Assembly: GCA_963772955.1 (NCBI GenBank)
Contig: CAVYZF010000019.1
Coordinates: 1 to 64,000 of the forward strand
DNA length: 64,000 nt
Source: Gp6-AA40 sp963772955
GTDB lineage: Bacteria; Acidobacteriota; Vicinamibacteria; Vicinamibacterales; UBA2999
Reading direction: 5' to 3'
Positions within the stretch are counted from its first letter, which is position 1, and the number at the start of each line of letters is the position of its first letter. Of this stretch, positions 25,243 to 32,843 are shown piece by piece. Position numbers and translations under genes: made by a program. The notes under the pieces were generated by a model. It saw only the letters and a program-made list of their open reading frames with translations. It ran no database searches and was not told where the DNA came from.

Positions 25243-25939
25243 CGACGAGCGGCTGGCGCGCCAGGAACTGCGGCGTCTGCTTGCCGATCACGGCGACATC
25301 ACGATCGTGGGCGAGGCCGTGAATGCAGACGATGCGGTGGCTCAGTTGGAGGATCCGTCGATCGAGCTCGTGTTTCTGGACATACAAATGCCGGGCGGTT
25401 CGGGGTTCGATGTCCTCGAGCGGCTCGAGCGCGTCCCGCTGGTCGTGTTCACCACGGCGTTCGACGAGTACGCGGTGCGCGCGTTCGAAGTCAACGCGTT
25501 CGACTACCTCATGAAACCCGTGCGGCCCGAGCGCCTGGCCTCGGTGCTGGACAAGGCGCGCGCGACGCTGGTCGCCGGTCGCGAAGGCCGGCCCGAACGG
25601 CCGCGCTCGTCGACCGAGCGCGTGTTCCTGCGCGACGGCGAGCGCTGCTGGATTGTGCAGTGGGCCGAGATCGCGCTGTTAGAGGTGGAAGGGAACTACG
25701 CGCGTGCCTATTTCGGCAGCAACCGGCCGCTCATCCGGGCATCGCTCAACGCACTCGAAGCCAGGCTCGATCCCGCGCTGTTCTTCCGAGCGAGCCGCCA
25801 GCACATCGTGAATCTACGGTTCATCGAGTCCGTCGAGACCGCGGCGGACGACACCTACATCATTCACTTGAAGAACAAGAGCGAGGTGCCGGTGTCGCGA
25901 CGCCAGTCGCGACAGCTGCGAGAGAGCCTCGGTTTGTGA
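25223..25939 (+). CDS. LytTR-family response regulator
   Basis: A 238-residue regulator: receiver domain with D7/D8, phospho-acceptor D53 in VFLDIQMPGGSGFD and the conserved lysine in YLMKPVRPERL, then a LytTR DNA-binding domain (residues about 140-238: RDGERCWIVQWAEIALLEVE, then FRASRQHIVNLRFIESVE and VPVSRRQSRQLRESLG). It is translated from within the kinase gene end, the usual arrangement for a cognate pair. Targets are not evident in the window. It converges on the GT2 gene across a word-repeat hairpin. Confidence 0.94.
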   Translation: MNALLVDDERLARQELRRLLADHGDITIVGEAVNADDAVAQLEDPSIELVFLDIQMPGGSGFDVLERLERVPLVVFTTAFDEYAVRAFEVNAFDYLMKPVRPERLASVLDKARATLVAGREGRPERPRSSTERVFLRDGERCWIVQWAEIALLEVEGNYARAYFGSNRPLIRASLNALEARLDPALFFRASRQHIVNLRFIESVETAADDTYIIHLKNKSEVPVSRRQSRQLRESLGL

Positions 25940-25944
25940 TGCTG

Positions 25945-26034
25945 TGATCCAGAATGCTGAATTCAGAATGCAGACAGCACACCTTACGCAGCGCACTGCG
26001 CAGTGTCTGAATTCTGCATTCTCAATTCTGAATT
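25945..26034. repeat. Inverted word-repeat locus, GAATGCTGAATTC family
   Basis: The left arm, CCAGAATGCTGAATTCAG then AATGCAGAC, is mirrored by the right arm, TGAATTCTGCATTC then TCAATTCTGAATTACG. A GC-rich core containing GCAGCGCACTGCGCAGTG lies between. It fills the gap between convergent genes and would form a hairpin read from either side, consistent with a bidirectional terminator. Confidence 0.8.
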
Positions 26035-27526
26035 ACGTCTCTTCTTCCGCGGCCGACCTGAAGACCATCTCGCCGGCGTACTGCTGGATGATCGACAGCA
26101 GGCCCGTGTAGAGGAAGCCGACCTGGAAGAGCACGAGGAACGGGAGCGTTCCGTAGATGCCGTTGGCGAGGGCGTAGAACACAGTGGCCGTGAAGTAGAG
26201 GCCGAGCGCCAGCTCGATCATCGGCTGCACCACGAAGCTCTGACGGTATTTCTTGCTGATCCACTCGTCGGTCCCCGCCTCGATGCGGTACTTCGGCGTG
26301 CGCGCGAATTCGCTCTGGCGGTTGAACATCGCCTCGAACACGGCGCGCGTGTTGTTCACCGCGAGCCCGATACCGATCGACATCAGGAACGGCAGGTACT
26401 TGACGCGCGTGATCCAGTCGGCGTGCAGCTCGCGCTGGCACACGAGATAGAAGTTTGCGACGGACGCCGTTGCCGCAAAGAAGAGCGGCACGTCGATCAG
26501 CAGCATCTCGTACCAGCCCATGTTGTAGCGGATGACCATCGCCGGCGCCATCAGCACCGACAGCACGCACATGAGCGGGTAGTTGAAGTTCGCGGTCAGA
26601 TGGAAGAACGCCTCGGCCTTCACGCCGAACGGCATCGATGATCGCAGGATGCGCGGCAGCAGCTTGCGGCACGTCTGCACCGACCCCTTGGCCCAGCGAT
26701 GCTGCTGCGACTTGAACGAGTTCATCTCGACCGGGACTTCGGCGGGCGCAATCAGGTCCGGCAGGAACACGAACCTCCAGCCACGCAGCTGCGCGCGATA
26801 GCTGAGATCGAGATCTTCGGTCAGCGTGTCGTGCTGCCAGCCACCTGCATCGACGATCGCCTCGCGACGCCAGATGCCGGCCGTGCCATTGAAGTTGAAG
26901 AAGTAGCCCGCGCGATTGCGGCCGCCGTGCTCGAGCACGAAGTGACCATCGAGCAGGATCGCCTGGATCTTCGTGAGCAGCGAGTAGTCCTGATTGATGT
27001 GTCCCCAGCGCGCCTGGACCATCGCGATCTGCGGGTCCACGAAGAACGGCACCGTCCGGTTGAGGAAGTCTTCGGTCGGGATGAAGTCCGCATCGAAGAT
27101 GGCGATGAACCGGCCCTTGGCGACTTTCATGCCGGCCTCGAGCGCGCCCGCCTTGTAGCCGGTGCGATCGGTGCGATGGAGATAGGTGATGTCGATGCCC
27201 TTCGCCGCGTTGCGCCGCACCGCCTGCTCGGCCACGCCTCGCGTCTCGTCGGTCGAATCGTCGAGGACCTGGATCTCCAGCAGCTCGCGCGGATACTCCA
27301 ACTGGCACACGGCGTCGATGAGACGATCCGCTACGTAAATCTCGTTGTAGATCGGAAGCTGAATCGTGACCGGCGGGAGCTTGTCCATCGGTCCCGCGGG
27401 GACCGGTTGCTTCCCCTTGTGCTTCATGTACAGGTACACAAGATAGTACCGGTGCCAACCGTAGACAGCGAGAATCACAAGAACGAAGAAATACGTGCCG
27501 AGAATCAGCGTTTCGGAAGCAGTCAT
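26033..27526 (-). CDS. Processive family-2 glycosyltransferase (cellulose/mannan synthase-like)
   Basis: A 497-residue membrane glycosyltransferase. An N-terminal transmembrane helix (TLILGTYFFVLVILAVYGW) precedes the GT2 domain with VTIQLPIYNE, LDDSTDET (first Asp), FDADFIPTEDF (DxD), TLTEDLDLSYRAQLRG (TED) and QQHRWAKGS (QxxRW, the processive signature). Several C-terminal helices (VLSVLMAPAMVIRYNMGWY; MIELALGLYFTATVFYAL; FLVLFQVGFLYTGLLSII) form a probable polymer channel. It resembles beta-1,4-mannan/glucan synthases lacking a PilZ domain. It stands alone, divergent from larB. Confidence 0.92.
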   Translation of the reverse strand: MTASETLILGTYFFVLVILAVYGWHRYYLVYLYMKHKGKQPVPAGPMDKLPPVTIQLPIYNEIYVADRLIDAVCQLEYPRELLEIQVLDDSTDETRGVAEQAVRRNAAKGIDITYLHRTDRTGYKAGALEAGMKVAKGRFIAIFDADFIPTEDFLNRTVPFFVDPQIAMVQARWGHINQDYSLLTKIQAILLDGHFVLEHGGRNRAGYFFNFNGTAGIWRREAIVDAGGWQHDTLTEDLDLSYRAQLRGWRFVFLPDLIAPAEVPVEMNSFKSQQHRWAKGSVQTCRKLLPRILRSSMPFGVKAEAFFHLTANFNYPLMCVLSVLMAPAMVIRYNMGWYEMLLIDVPLFFAATASVANFYLVCQRELHADWITRVKYLPFLMSIGIGLAVNNTRAVFEAMFNRQSEFARTPKYRIEAGTDEWISKKYRQSFVVQPMIELALGLYFTATVFYALANGIYGTLPFLVLFQVGFLYTGLLSIIQQYAGEMVFRSAAEEET

Positions 27527-27562
27527 GCGACAGGTGAGTGCCAGCGGGGCATGAGGATTCTA

Positions 27563-27568
27563 ATTATA
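27563..27568 (-). promoter_or_regulatory. Candidate -10 box for the GT2 gene
   Basis: A perfect TATAAT on the minus strand in an unusually A/T-rich stretch of the 68-bp divergent gap, 37 bp before the GT2 start. No convincing -35 box is seen. The same stretch gives TATATT (27565-27570) facing larB. Confidence 0.4.
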
Positions 27569-27594
27569 TTTCCTTTGTTTCTTTTACGCGAGCC

Positions 27595-28353
27595 ATGACC
27601 GAATCAGAACTCCGGCGCCTGCTCGACGCGGTCTCGACAGGGTCGACCGACACTGGCATAGCGGTCTCACGCATCCTCGACGCGATGCGCGCGGCGCCGT
27701 TCGATGACCTTGGCTTCGCACGCGTCGATCACCATCGACACCTACGGCAGGGTTTCCCCGAAGTCGTGCTCGGTTTAGGGAAGACACCCGCACAGATCGC
27801 GACCATCTCCGAACGCATCGTGTCGGCCGGCCACTCGCTGCTTGTCACTCGCACGACACTCGAGGCGTTCGATGCCGTGCGCGACGTTGTGCCGGACGCG
27901 GCGTTTCATGGCGAAGCAAGAGCGATCACGCTGGCTCAGGATGAAATTGTCCGCGGTCACGGCACCATCCTTGTCGCGTGCGCCGGCACGTCCGACCTTC
28001 CTGTCGCTGAGGAAGCCGTCGTCACCGCGGAGCTCATGGGCAACACGGTAGACCGACTTTACGACGTGGGGGTGGCCGGGCTGCATCGACTCCTCAGCGA
28101 GCAGGAGCGACTGCAACGTGCCCGCGTGCTCATCGTCGTGGCCGGCATGGAAGGCGCGCTTCCCAGCGTCGTCGGCGGTCTGGTCCGCGTGCCGGTCATT
28201 GCCGTACCAACGAGCGTCGGGTACGGCGCGAGCTTCGGCGGCATTGCGGCGCTGCTCGGCATGCTCAACAGCTGTGCGAGCGGCGTCGCCGTCGTCAACA
28301 TCGACAACGGGTTTGGCGCCGGATGCGTCGCGAGTCGAATCAACCATTTGTAG
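27595..28353 (+). CDS. larB: Nickel-pincer cofactor carboxylase LarB
   Basis: A 252-residue protein whose C-terminal half matches the AIR-carboxylase-like core of LarB: ILVACAGTSDLPVAEEAVVTA, GVAGLHRLL, VVAGMEGALPSVVGGLV, PTSVGYGASFGGIAALLGML and NIDNGFGAGCVAS. The N-terminal half carries the GFARVDHHRHLRQGFPEVVLG motif. LarB carboxylates and hydrolyses nicotinic acid adenine dinucleotide, the first step to the nickel-pincer nucleotide of lactate racemase-type enzymes. LarC and LarE are not in this window. The start at the ATG at 27595 matches the family N-terminus (TESELRRLLDAV). Confidence 0.95.
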   Translation: MTESELRRLLDAVSTGSTDTGIAVSRILDAMRAAPFDDLGFARVDHHRHLRQGFPEVVLGLGKTPAQIATISERIVSAGHSLLVTRTTLEAFDAVRDVVPDAAFHGEARAITLAQDEIVRGHGTILVACAGTSDLPVAEEAVVTAELMGNTVDRLYDVGVAGLHRLLSEQERLQRARVLIVVAGMEGALPSVVGGLVRVPVIAVPTSVGYGASFGGIAALLGMLNSCASGVAVVNIDNGFGAGCVASRINHL

Positions 28354-28400
28354 ATTCGAGTCCAGGCTCCAGAGTCCCGAACCCCGAATCCCGGCTGCGT
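28354..28400. repeat. Word-repeat spacer, CCAGGCTCC/CCCGAACCCCGAATCCC
   Basis: A degenerate run of CGAGTCC-AGGCTCC-AGAGTCCC-GAACCCC-GAATCCC between larB and mutS2. The GAACCCC/GAATCCC units are the complement of the GGGGTTC/GGGATTC words at 8133-8190 and 14261-14288. Confidence 0.6.
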
Positions 28401-28441
28401 GGTACACTCATAAGTTCCCGTAAGACCCTCCGAGAATCTCC

Positions 28442-30952
28442 ATGCATGCGGGCGCCCTGAGGGCTCTCGAGTTCGATCGCATTGTCACCGTCGTGGCGGG
28501 CCTTGCCGTCACACCCACAGGCGAGGCCAGGCTGGCGGAGTTGACCCCGGCCGTCGATGCCGCGCGCGTGGTCGCGCTCCAGCGCGCAACGTCTGAGGGC
28601 ACGAGGTTCCTGTCCGATCACCCGGGATTTCCACTGCGTGCACCGTCAGACCTCGACGCCATCCTCGATGCGTTGGCCGTCGATGGCCGCGCGCTCGAAG
28701 CGCTCCGGCTGCTGAAGCTCGGCGACTATCTCGAATCGATCGAGCAATCGCGCCAGGCGATCAGGAGGGTGGGCTCGGCGTTTCCGATTCTCAGCCAGCA
28801 GGTCGACTCCGTCGCGTCGTTTGCGGGCGAGATCACGGACGTCCGCCGGAAGATCGAGCCCTCGGGGGATGTCGCGGACAACGCGAGCCCAGCGCTCGCG
28901 CAGATTCGCGATCGCCTGCGGCGGCAGAAGCAGCGGCTGCGGTCGATGCTCGACTCGTTCCTGCGCGGCCGCGAGACCGCGAAGTACCTCCAGGAGCAGG
29001 TTGTCACCGATCGCAACGGCCGGCACGTGCTGATGGTTCGCGCCGAACATCGATCGGCGATTCCGGGCATTGTTCACGGTGGTTCAACGAGCGGCGCGAG
29101 CCTGTTCGTCGAGCCACTCGAGACTGTCGAGATCAACAACGAGATCGTCGCGCTCGAAGAACAGGAGATGGAGGAGGTCCAGCGCATCCTGCTCGCATTG
29201 ACCGACGCCTTCCGATCACGGCCAGAGGAACTCGAGCGCACGGTCGAAGTCGCGACCGCGCTTGACATCATCCAGGCGCGCGCACGCTTCTCGCTGATGA
29301 CCGGTTCGGTCGAACCGATCATCGCCGCCGATGGAACCCTGGAACTGAAAGGCGCCAGACACCCGCTGCTCATGCCCGCGGTACCGGGTCGGGAGTCATT
29401 TGATGAGGACACTCCGCGTGACGAAGATCCGACAGAGCGACTGTCCACAACAAATGACTCCCGACCCCATTTCACAGAGCCCGTACCAGTTGACATCTTC
29501 CTCACACCACCAATCCGCGTCCTCTTGATCACGGGTCCGAACACCGGCGGCAAGACGGTCGCGCTCAAGACGGCCGGACTGCTGGCGGCGATGGCGCAAT
29601 CGGGGCTTCACATTCCTGTCGACACTGGCTCGCGCATCCCGGTCTTCAAGTCGCTCTTTGCCGACATCGGCGACGAGCAATCGATCTCCGCGAGCCTGAG
29701 CACATTCTCGGCTCACATCACCAACATCGTGTCGATGGATCGCATGCTCGCGCTGCCTGCGCTCGTGCTCGTCGACGAAATTGGCGCGGGCACGGATCCT
29801 GTCGAGGGCGGCGCACTCGGCATCGCCGTCATCGATCACTTCCGCAAGCGCGGCGCGCATCTCATCGCGACGACGCATTACGATTCGCTGAAGTCGTACG
29901 CCTCGACGACCGCGGGAGTCGCGAGCGCGGCGTTTGGATTCAGGCCGGAGACGTTCGCACCGACCTACAGGCTGATTTACGGATCACCCGGACGAAGCCT
30001 CGCCATCGAAATCGCAGCGCGACTCGGACTGCCGCCAAACGTGATCGCCGCGGCGCGCGAGAACCTGAGCGATCGCGAGAAGCAACTTGCCGAACATCTG
30101 GCGCGCGTCGATCAGGATCTTGGCAGGCTCGAAGCCGATCGCCGCACGCTGGCCAAAGAGCGGGCCGCGCTCGTCGAGACCGAGCGAGGGCTCAGATCGC
30201 GCGAAGAGTCCGTCCGCGACCGGGAAGAGACCTACAAGCGCCGCCTCAATGCCAAGCTCGACGATCAATTGCGCGAAAGCCGGCGCGAGATCGACACCAT
30301 CATCGAGGGATTGAAGGCGAAGACGAGCGAATTGTCGGACCAGGCGGCGCGGAGAGCAGCAGCCAGCATCAGCACCGGCGAGGCAGGTTCCGTCCGAGCC
30401 GATGCACGAGCCGCGCTCGAGCGTGTCGTGGGCCGTCTCAAGACGGGTAGCGAGCCCGGGCGCGCAAGCGCTCATGCGGCGTCCGCACCTCAGGGACCGA
30501 TCGAACCAGGCGCGAGAGTCACAGTCGGCGGCCTTGGACTCGAAGGGGTCGTCATCGAGATCCATGGCAAACAGGCCGCGATCGACATGAAAGGCAAACG
30601 CCTGCGCGCGCCGCTGAAGGATCTGCGCGCGATCGGCGGGGCTCCTCACGTGGAGAGCACTCCAGCTCGCGTGAAAGTGAACGTCGACCTGCAGCCGCGA
30701 GCGGGATCGCTGTCCGAGGTCAACGTGATCGGCTGCACCGTGGACGAGGCGATCGCGCGCGTCGAGAAGTTCCTCGATGAATCCACTGTCAGCGATCAGA
30801 ACGTCATACGTATCATTCACGGTCATGGCACGGGGCAGCTGCGTCGCGGTCTCGCCGCGTTCCTGAAGGAACACCCGCTCGTCGCGAAGTTCGATCTGGC
30901 GCCCAACAATCAAGGTGGGGGTGGTGTCACGGTGGTGGAGTTAAAAGACTGA
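28442..30952 (+). CDS. mutS2: MutS2 ATPase/endonuclease
   Basis: An 836-residue MutS2. The lever/core region (residues 1-310) lacks mismatch-recognition domain I. The ABC ATPase follows with Walker A GPNTGGKT (about 364-371), the FADIGDEQSISASLSTFSAH signature and Walker B LVLVDEIGAGTDP. A coiled-coil clamp (about 530-640) precedes a KOW-like linker (GARVTVGGLGLEGVVIEIHG) and a C-terminal Smr nuclease domain (DLQPRAGSLSEVNVIG; IIHGHGTGQLRRGL). MutS2 proteins limit recombination and act in rescue of stalled or collided ribosomes. Residues about 315-342 are an extra loop encoded by an inverted DNA repeat (29386-29467) just before the ATPase. Confidence 0.96.
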   Translation: MHAGALRALEFDRIVTVVAGLAVTPTGEARLAELTPAVDAARVVALQRATSEGTRFLSDHPGFPLRAPSDLDAILDALAVDGRALEALRLLKLGDYLESIEQSRQAIRRVGSAFPILSQQVDSVASFAGEITDVRRKIEPSGDVADNASPALAQIRDRLRRQKQRLRSMLDSFLRGRETAKYLQEQVVTDRNGRHVLMVRAEHRSAIPGIVHGGSTSGASLFVEPLETVEINNEIVALEEQEMEEVQRILLALTDAFRSRPEELERTVEVATALDIIQARARFSLMTGSVEPIIAADGTLELKGARHPLLMPAVPGRESFDEDTPRDEDPTERLSTTNDSRPHFTEPVPVDIFLTPPIRVLLITGPNTGGKTVALKTAGLLAAMAQSGLHIPVDTGSRIPVFKSLFADIGDEQSISASLSTFSAHITNIVSMDRMLALPALVLVDEIGAGTDPVEGGALGIAVIDHFRKRGAHLIATTHYDSLKSYASTTAGVASAAFGFRPETFAPTYRLIYGSPGRSLAIEIAARLGLPPNVIAAARENLSDREKQLAEHLARVDQDLGRLEADRRTLAKERAALVETERGLRSREESVRDREETYKRRLNAKLDDQLRESRREIDTIIEGLKAKTSELSDQAARRAAASISTGEAGSVRADARAALERVVGRLKTGSEPGRASAHAASAPQGPIEPGARVTVGGLGLEGVVIEIHGKQAAIDMKGKRLRAPLKDLRAIGGAPHVESTPARVKVNVDLQPRAGSLSEVNVIGCTVDEAIARVEKFLDESTVSDQNVIRIIHGHGTGQLRRGLAAFLKEHPLVAKFDLAPNNQGGGGVTVVELKD
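29386..29467. repeat. REP-like inverted repeat inserted in frame in mutS2
   Basis: GGGTCGGGAGTCATTTG (29386-29402) and its perfect complement CAAATGACTCCCGACCC (29451-29467) flank a 48-bp spacer. The 82-bp unit stays open in the mutS2 frame and encodes an acidic loop (RESFDEDTPRDEDPTERL) between the conserved ARHPLL and VPVDI segments, where family members normally have a short link. Confidence 0.85.
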
Positions 30953-30956
30953 TCTC

Positions 30957-31071
30957 TGTAATGCAAAATGCAAGAGTCAAAATGCAAACGGTGTCTCCAG
31001 CCGCGCCGCTGTCTGCATCTTGAGTTTTGCGTCCTTGAATTTTGCATTTTGAATTTTGCATTTTGAATTAC
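30957..31071. repeat. Inverted word-repeat locus, ATGCAAA/TTTGCAT family, dnaG leader
   Basis: The left arm, TAATGCAAAATGCAAGAG then TCAAAATGCAAACGG, and the right arm, TTGAGTTTTGCGTCC then repeated TTGAATTTTGCATTT, are complementary around a GC-rich core (about 30990-31018). The right arm runs straight into the dnaG start codon with no ribosome-binding site. Confidence 0.85.
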
Positions 31072-32841
31072 ATGGCTTTGTTCCCCCCCACTTTCATCGA
31101 CGACGTGAAACACCAGGCGGACATCGTCGTGGTGATCCAGGACTACGTGTCGCTGAAGAAGAACGGCGCCAACTACAAAGGGCTGTGTCCCTTCCACGGC
31201 GAGAAGACGCCGTCGTTTCAGGTCAACCGTGACAAGGGGTTCTTTCACTGCTTCGGCTGCGGCGCGGGCGGCGACGTCATCAAGTTTCTCCAGCTCCACG
31301 AGAAACTTGCGTTCCACGATGCGGTCAAGCAGCTCGCGCAACGCTTCGGCATCACGATTCCGGAAGCGGAACAGAGCGACGAGCAGAGAGCCAGTAGCGC
31401 TGAACGGGAAACGCTGCTCAAGGTTCATGACTCCGCGGCCAAATGGTTTCGCGAACAGCTCCTCACGCCGGCAGGCACTCGAATCCGCCGACAGATCACC
31501 GACCGCGGCATCAGTGATGAAACCAGCGAGGCGATGGGCCTCGGCTTCGCGCCGCCGTCGCGCACCGCGCTGAAGGAGGCGCTCCTCAAGCAGGGCTACT
31601 CGGAAGGACTGCTGATCCGGGCCGGCCTGCTGGTCCAGCGCGAGGAGGGGCCGTCCGTTGATCGCTTCAGGAATCGACTGATGATTCCCATCCGCCGCGA
31701 CACCGGGTCCGTCATCGCGTTTGGAGGGCGCGCGGTTGATCCCGATCAGCAACCGAAGTACCTGAACTCGCCAGAGACGCCGATCTACACGAAAGGGCGG
31801 ACGCTCTACGGCCTGGATCTCAGCAAGGCCGGGATACGTCAAAAGGGATTTGGGGTCCTCGTCGAGGGGTACTTCGACTTCGGCCAGGTCTATCAGGCGG
31901 GCTTTCCCGCGGTTGCCTCGTGCGGGACGGCGCTGACACCGCAGCAGGTCCAGCAGCTGCACAGGTTTGCGTCGAAGGTCGTATTGAGTTTCGATCCCGA
32001 TACCGCCGGTCAGGGGGCTGCGGCCAAGTCGTCCGAGCTGTTCGTGGCCGATGGTTTCGACGTCAACGTGGCCGAACTTCCCGCCGGCCTGGACCCGGAC
32101 ACGTTCATCCGAGCACACGGCGCCTCAGGTTACGGTGAACGTTTGAAGCACTCCAAGCCGTATCTGGAGTACCTCCTGGATCGGACAGCCGCCGGCTACA
32201 ACCTGAACAGCGACGAGGGGAGGGTGAAGTTTCTGGCTGCCATGCTCCCGACCGCCGCCCGAATCCCTGACGCGGCCATGCGCGACCGCTTCGCCGATCG
32301 ACTGGCGTTCAAGGCCAATATCACGGACGAAGTCGTGCGCGCCAAGATTCGGGAAGCGGCTGTTCAGAAACAGACCACCATCGCCACGAATACGATTCCG
32401 AGCTTCGGGCACGTCACCAAGGCCGAAAAAGCGTTGATCTGGTGCCTCATCCACGAGCCTGACACAGCGTTTGCGGCCCTGGCTGGGCTCGAAGCTCGTG
32501 ACTTTGAGGAGCTCCCCAGCCGATCCGTGCTGGATCTCGCACTGAGTCTGAACGACAATAGGGGATTCTCTCCTTCTGTGCTGCTCGAGCGTCTAAACAT
32601 GGTGGAAGCTCAGCTCGTGACCGCAATTGCGAGTGAGCCGGAGCCGCCTGCCCTGTCGCTCGGTTCCTGCGTACGTGAGATCCGCCGCGCTCGTCATGAA
32701 AGAGCGAGGGCGGATGTGCAACGCAGAATCGCTCAACTGCAGACACAGGGAGCAGCCGCCAATGGCGAGCTCGATGCATTACTCGCGCGCAAAGGTGAAT
32801 TGGGCCGTCTCATTCAGGCCCTCGTGATATCGGAGGATTGA
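31072..32841 (+). CDS. dnaG: DNA primase
   Basis: A 589-residue DnaG. The CHC2 zinc ribbon has C39, H42, C60 and C63 (LCPFHGEKTPSF; GFFHCFGCGAGGDV). The Toprim catalytic core shows GRTLYGLDLSKAGI, the acidic VLVEGYFD and LSFDPDTAGQ, and a C-terminal DnaB-interaction region follows. It synthesises RNA primers for replication. The ATG at 31072 gives the standard MALFPPTFIDDVKHQADIV N-terminus. Upstream is only the A/T-rich word repeat, so initiation appears to be Shine-Dalgarno-independent. The stop is followed within three bases by the rpoD start, the classic macromolecular-synthesis operon order, here without rpsU. Confidence 0.97.
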   Translation: MALFPPTFIDDVKHQADIVVVIQDYVSLKKNGANYKGLCPFHGEKTPSFQVNRDKGFFHCFGCGAGGDVIKFLQLHEKLAFHDAVKQLAQRFGITIPEAEQSDEQRASSAERETLLKVHDSAAKWFREQLLTPAGTRIRRQITDRGISDETSEAMGLGFAPPSRTALKEALLKQGYSEGLLIRAGLLVQREEGPSVDRFRNRLMIPIRRDTGSVIAFGGRAVDPDQQPKYLNSPETPIYTKGRTLYGLDLSKAGIRQKGFGVLVEGYFDFGQVYQAGFPAVASCGTALTPQQVQQLHRFASKVVLSFDPDTAGQGAAAKSSELFVADGFDVNVAELPAGLDPDTFIRAHGASGYGERLKHSKPYLEYLLDRTAAGYNLNSDEGRVKFLAAMLPTAARIPDAAMRDRFADRLAFKANITDEVVRAKIREAAVQKQTTIATNTIPSFGHVTKAEKALIWCLIHEPDTAFAALAGLEARDFEELPSRSVLDLALSLNDNRGFSPSVLLERLNMVEAQLVTAIASEPEPPALSLGSCVREIRRARHERARADVQRRIAQLQTQGAAANGELDALLARKGELGRLIQALVISED

Positions 32842-32843
32842 TC

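Noticed and set aside
26022..27458. Long open frame overlapping the GT2 gene in another frame
   Set aside because: It has Arg/Ala-rich low-complexity content and no family motif; the other frame encodes a complete GT2 with D, DxD, TED and QxxRW.
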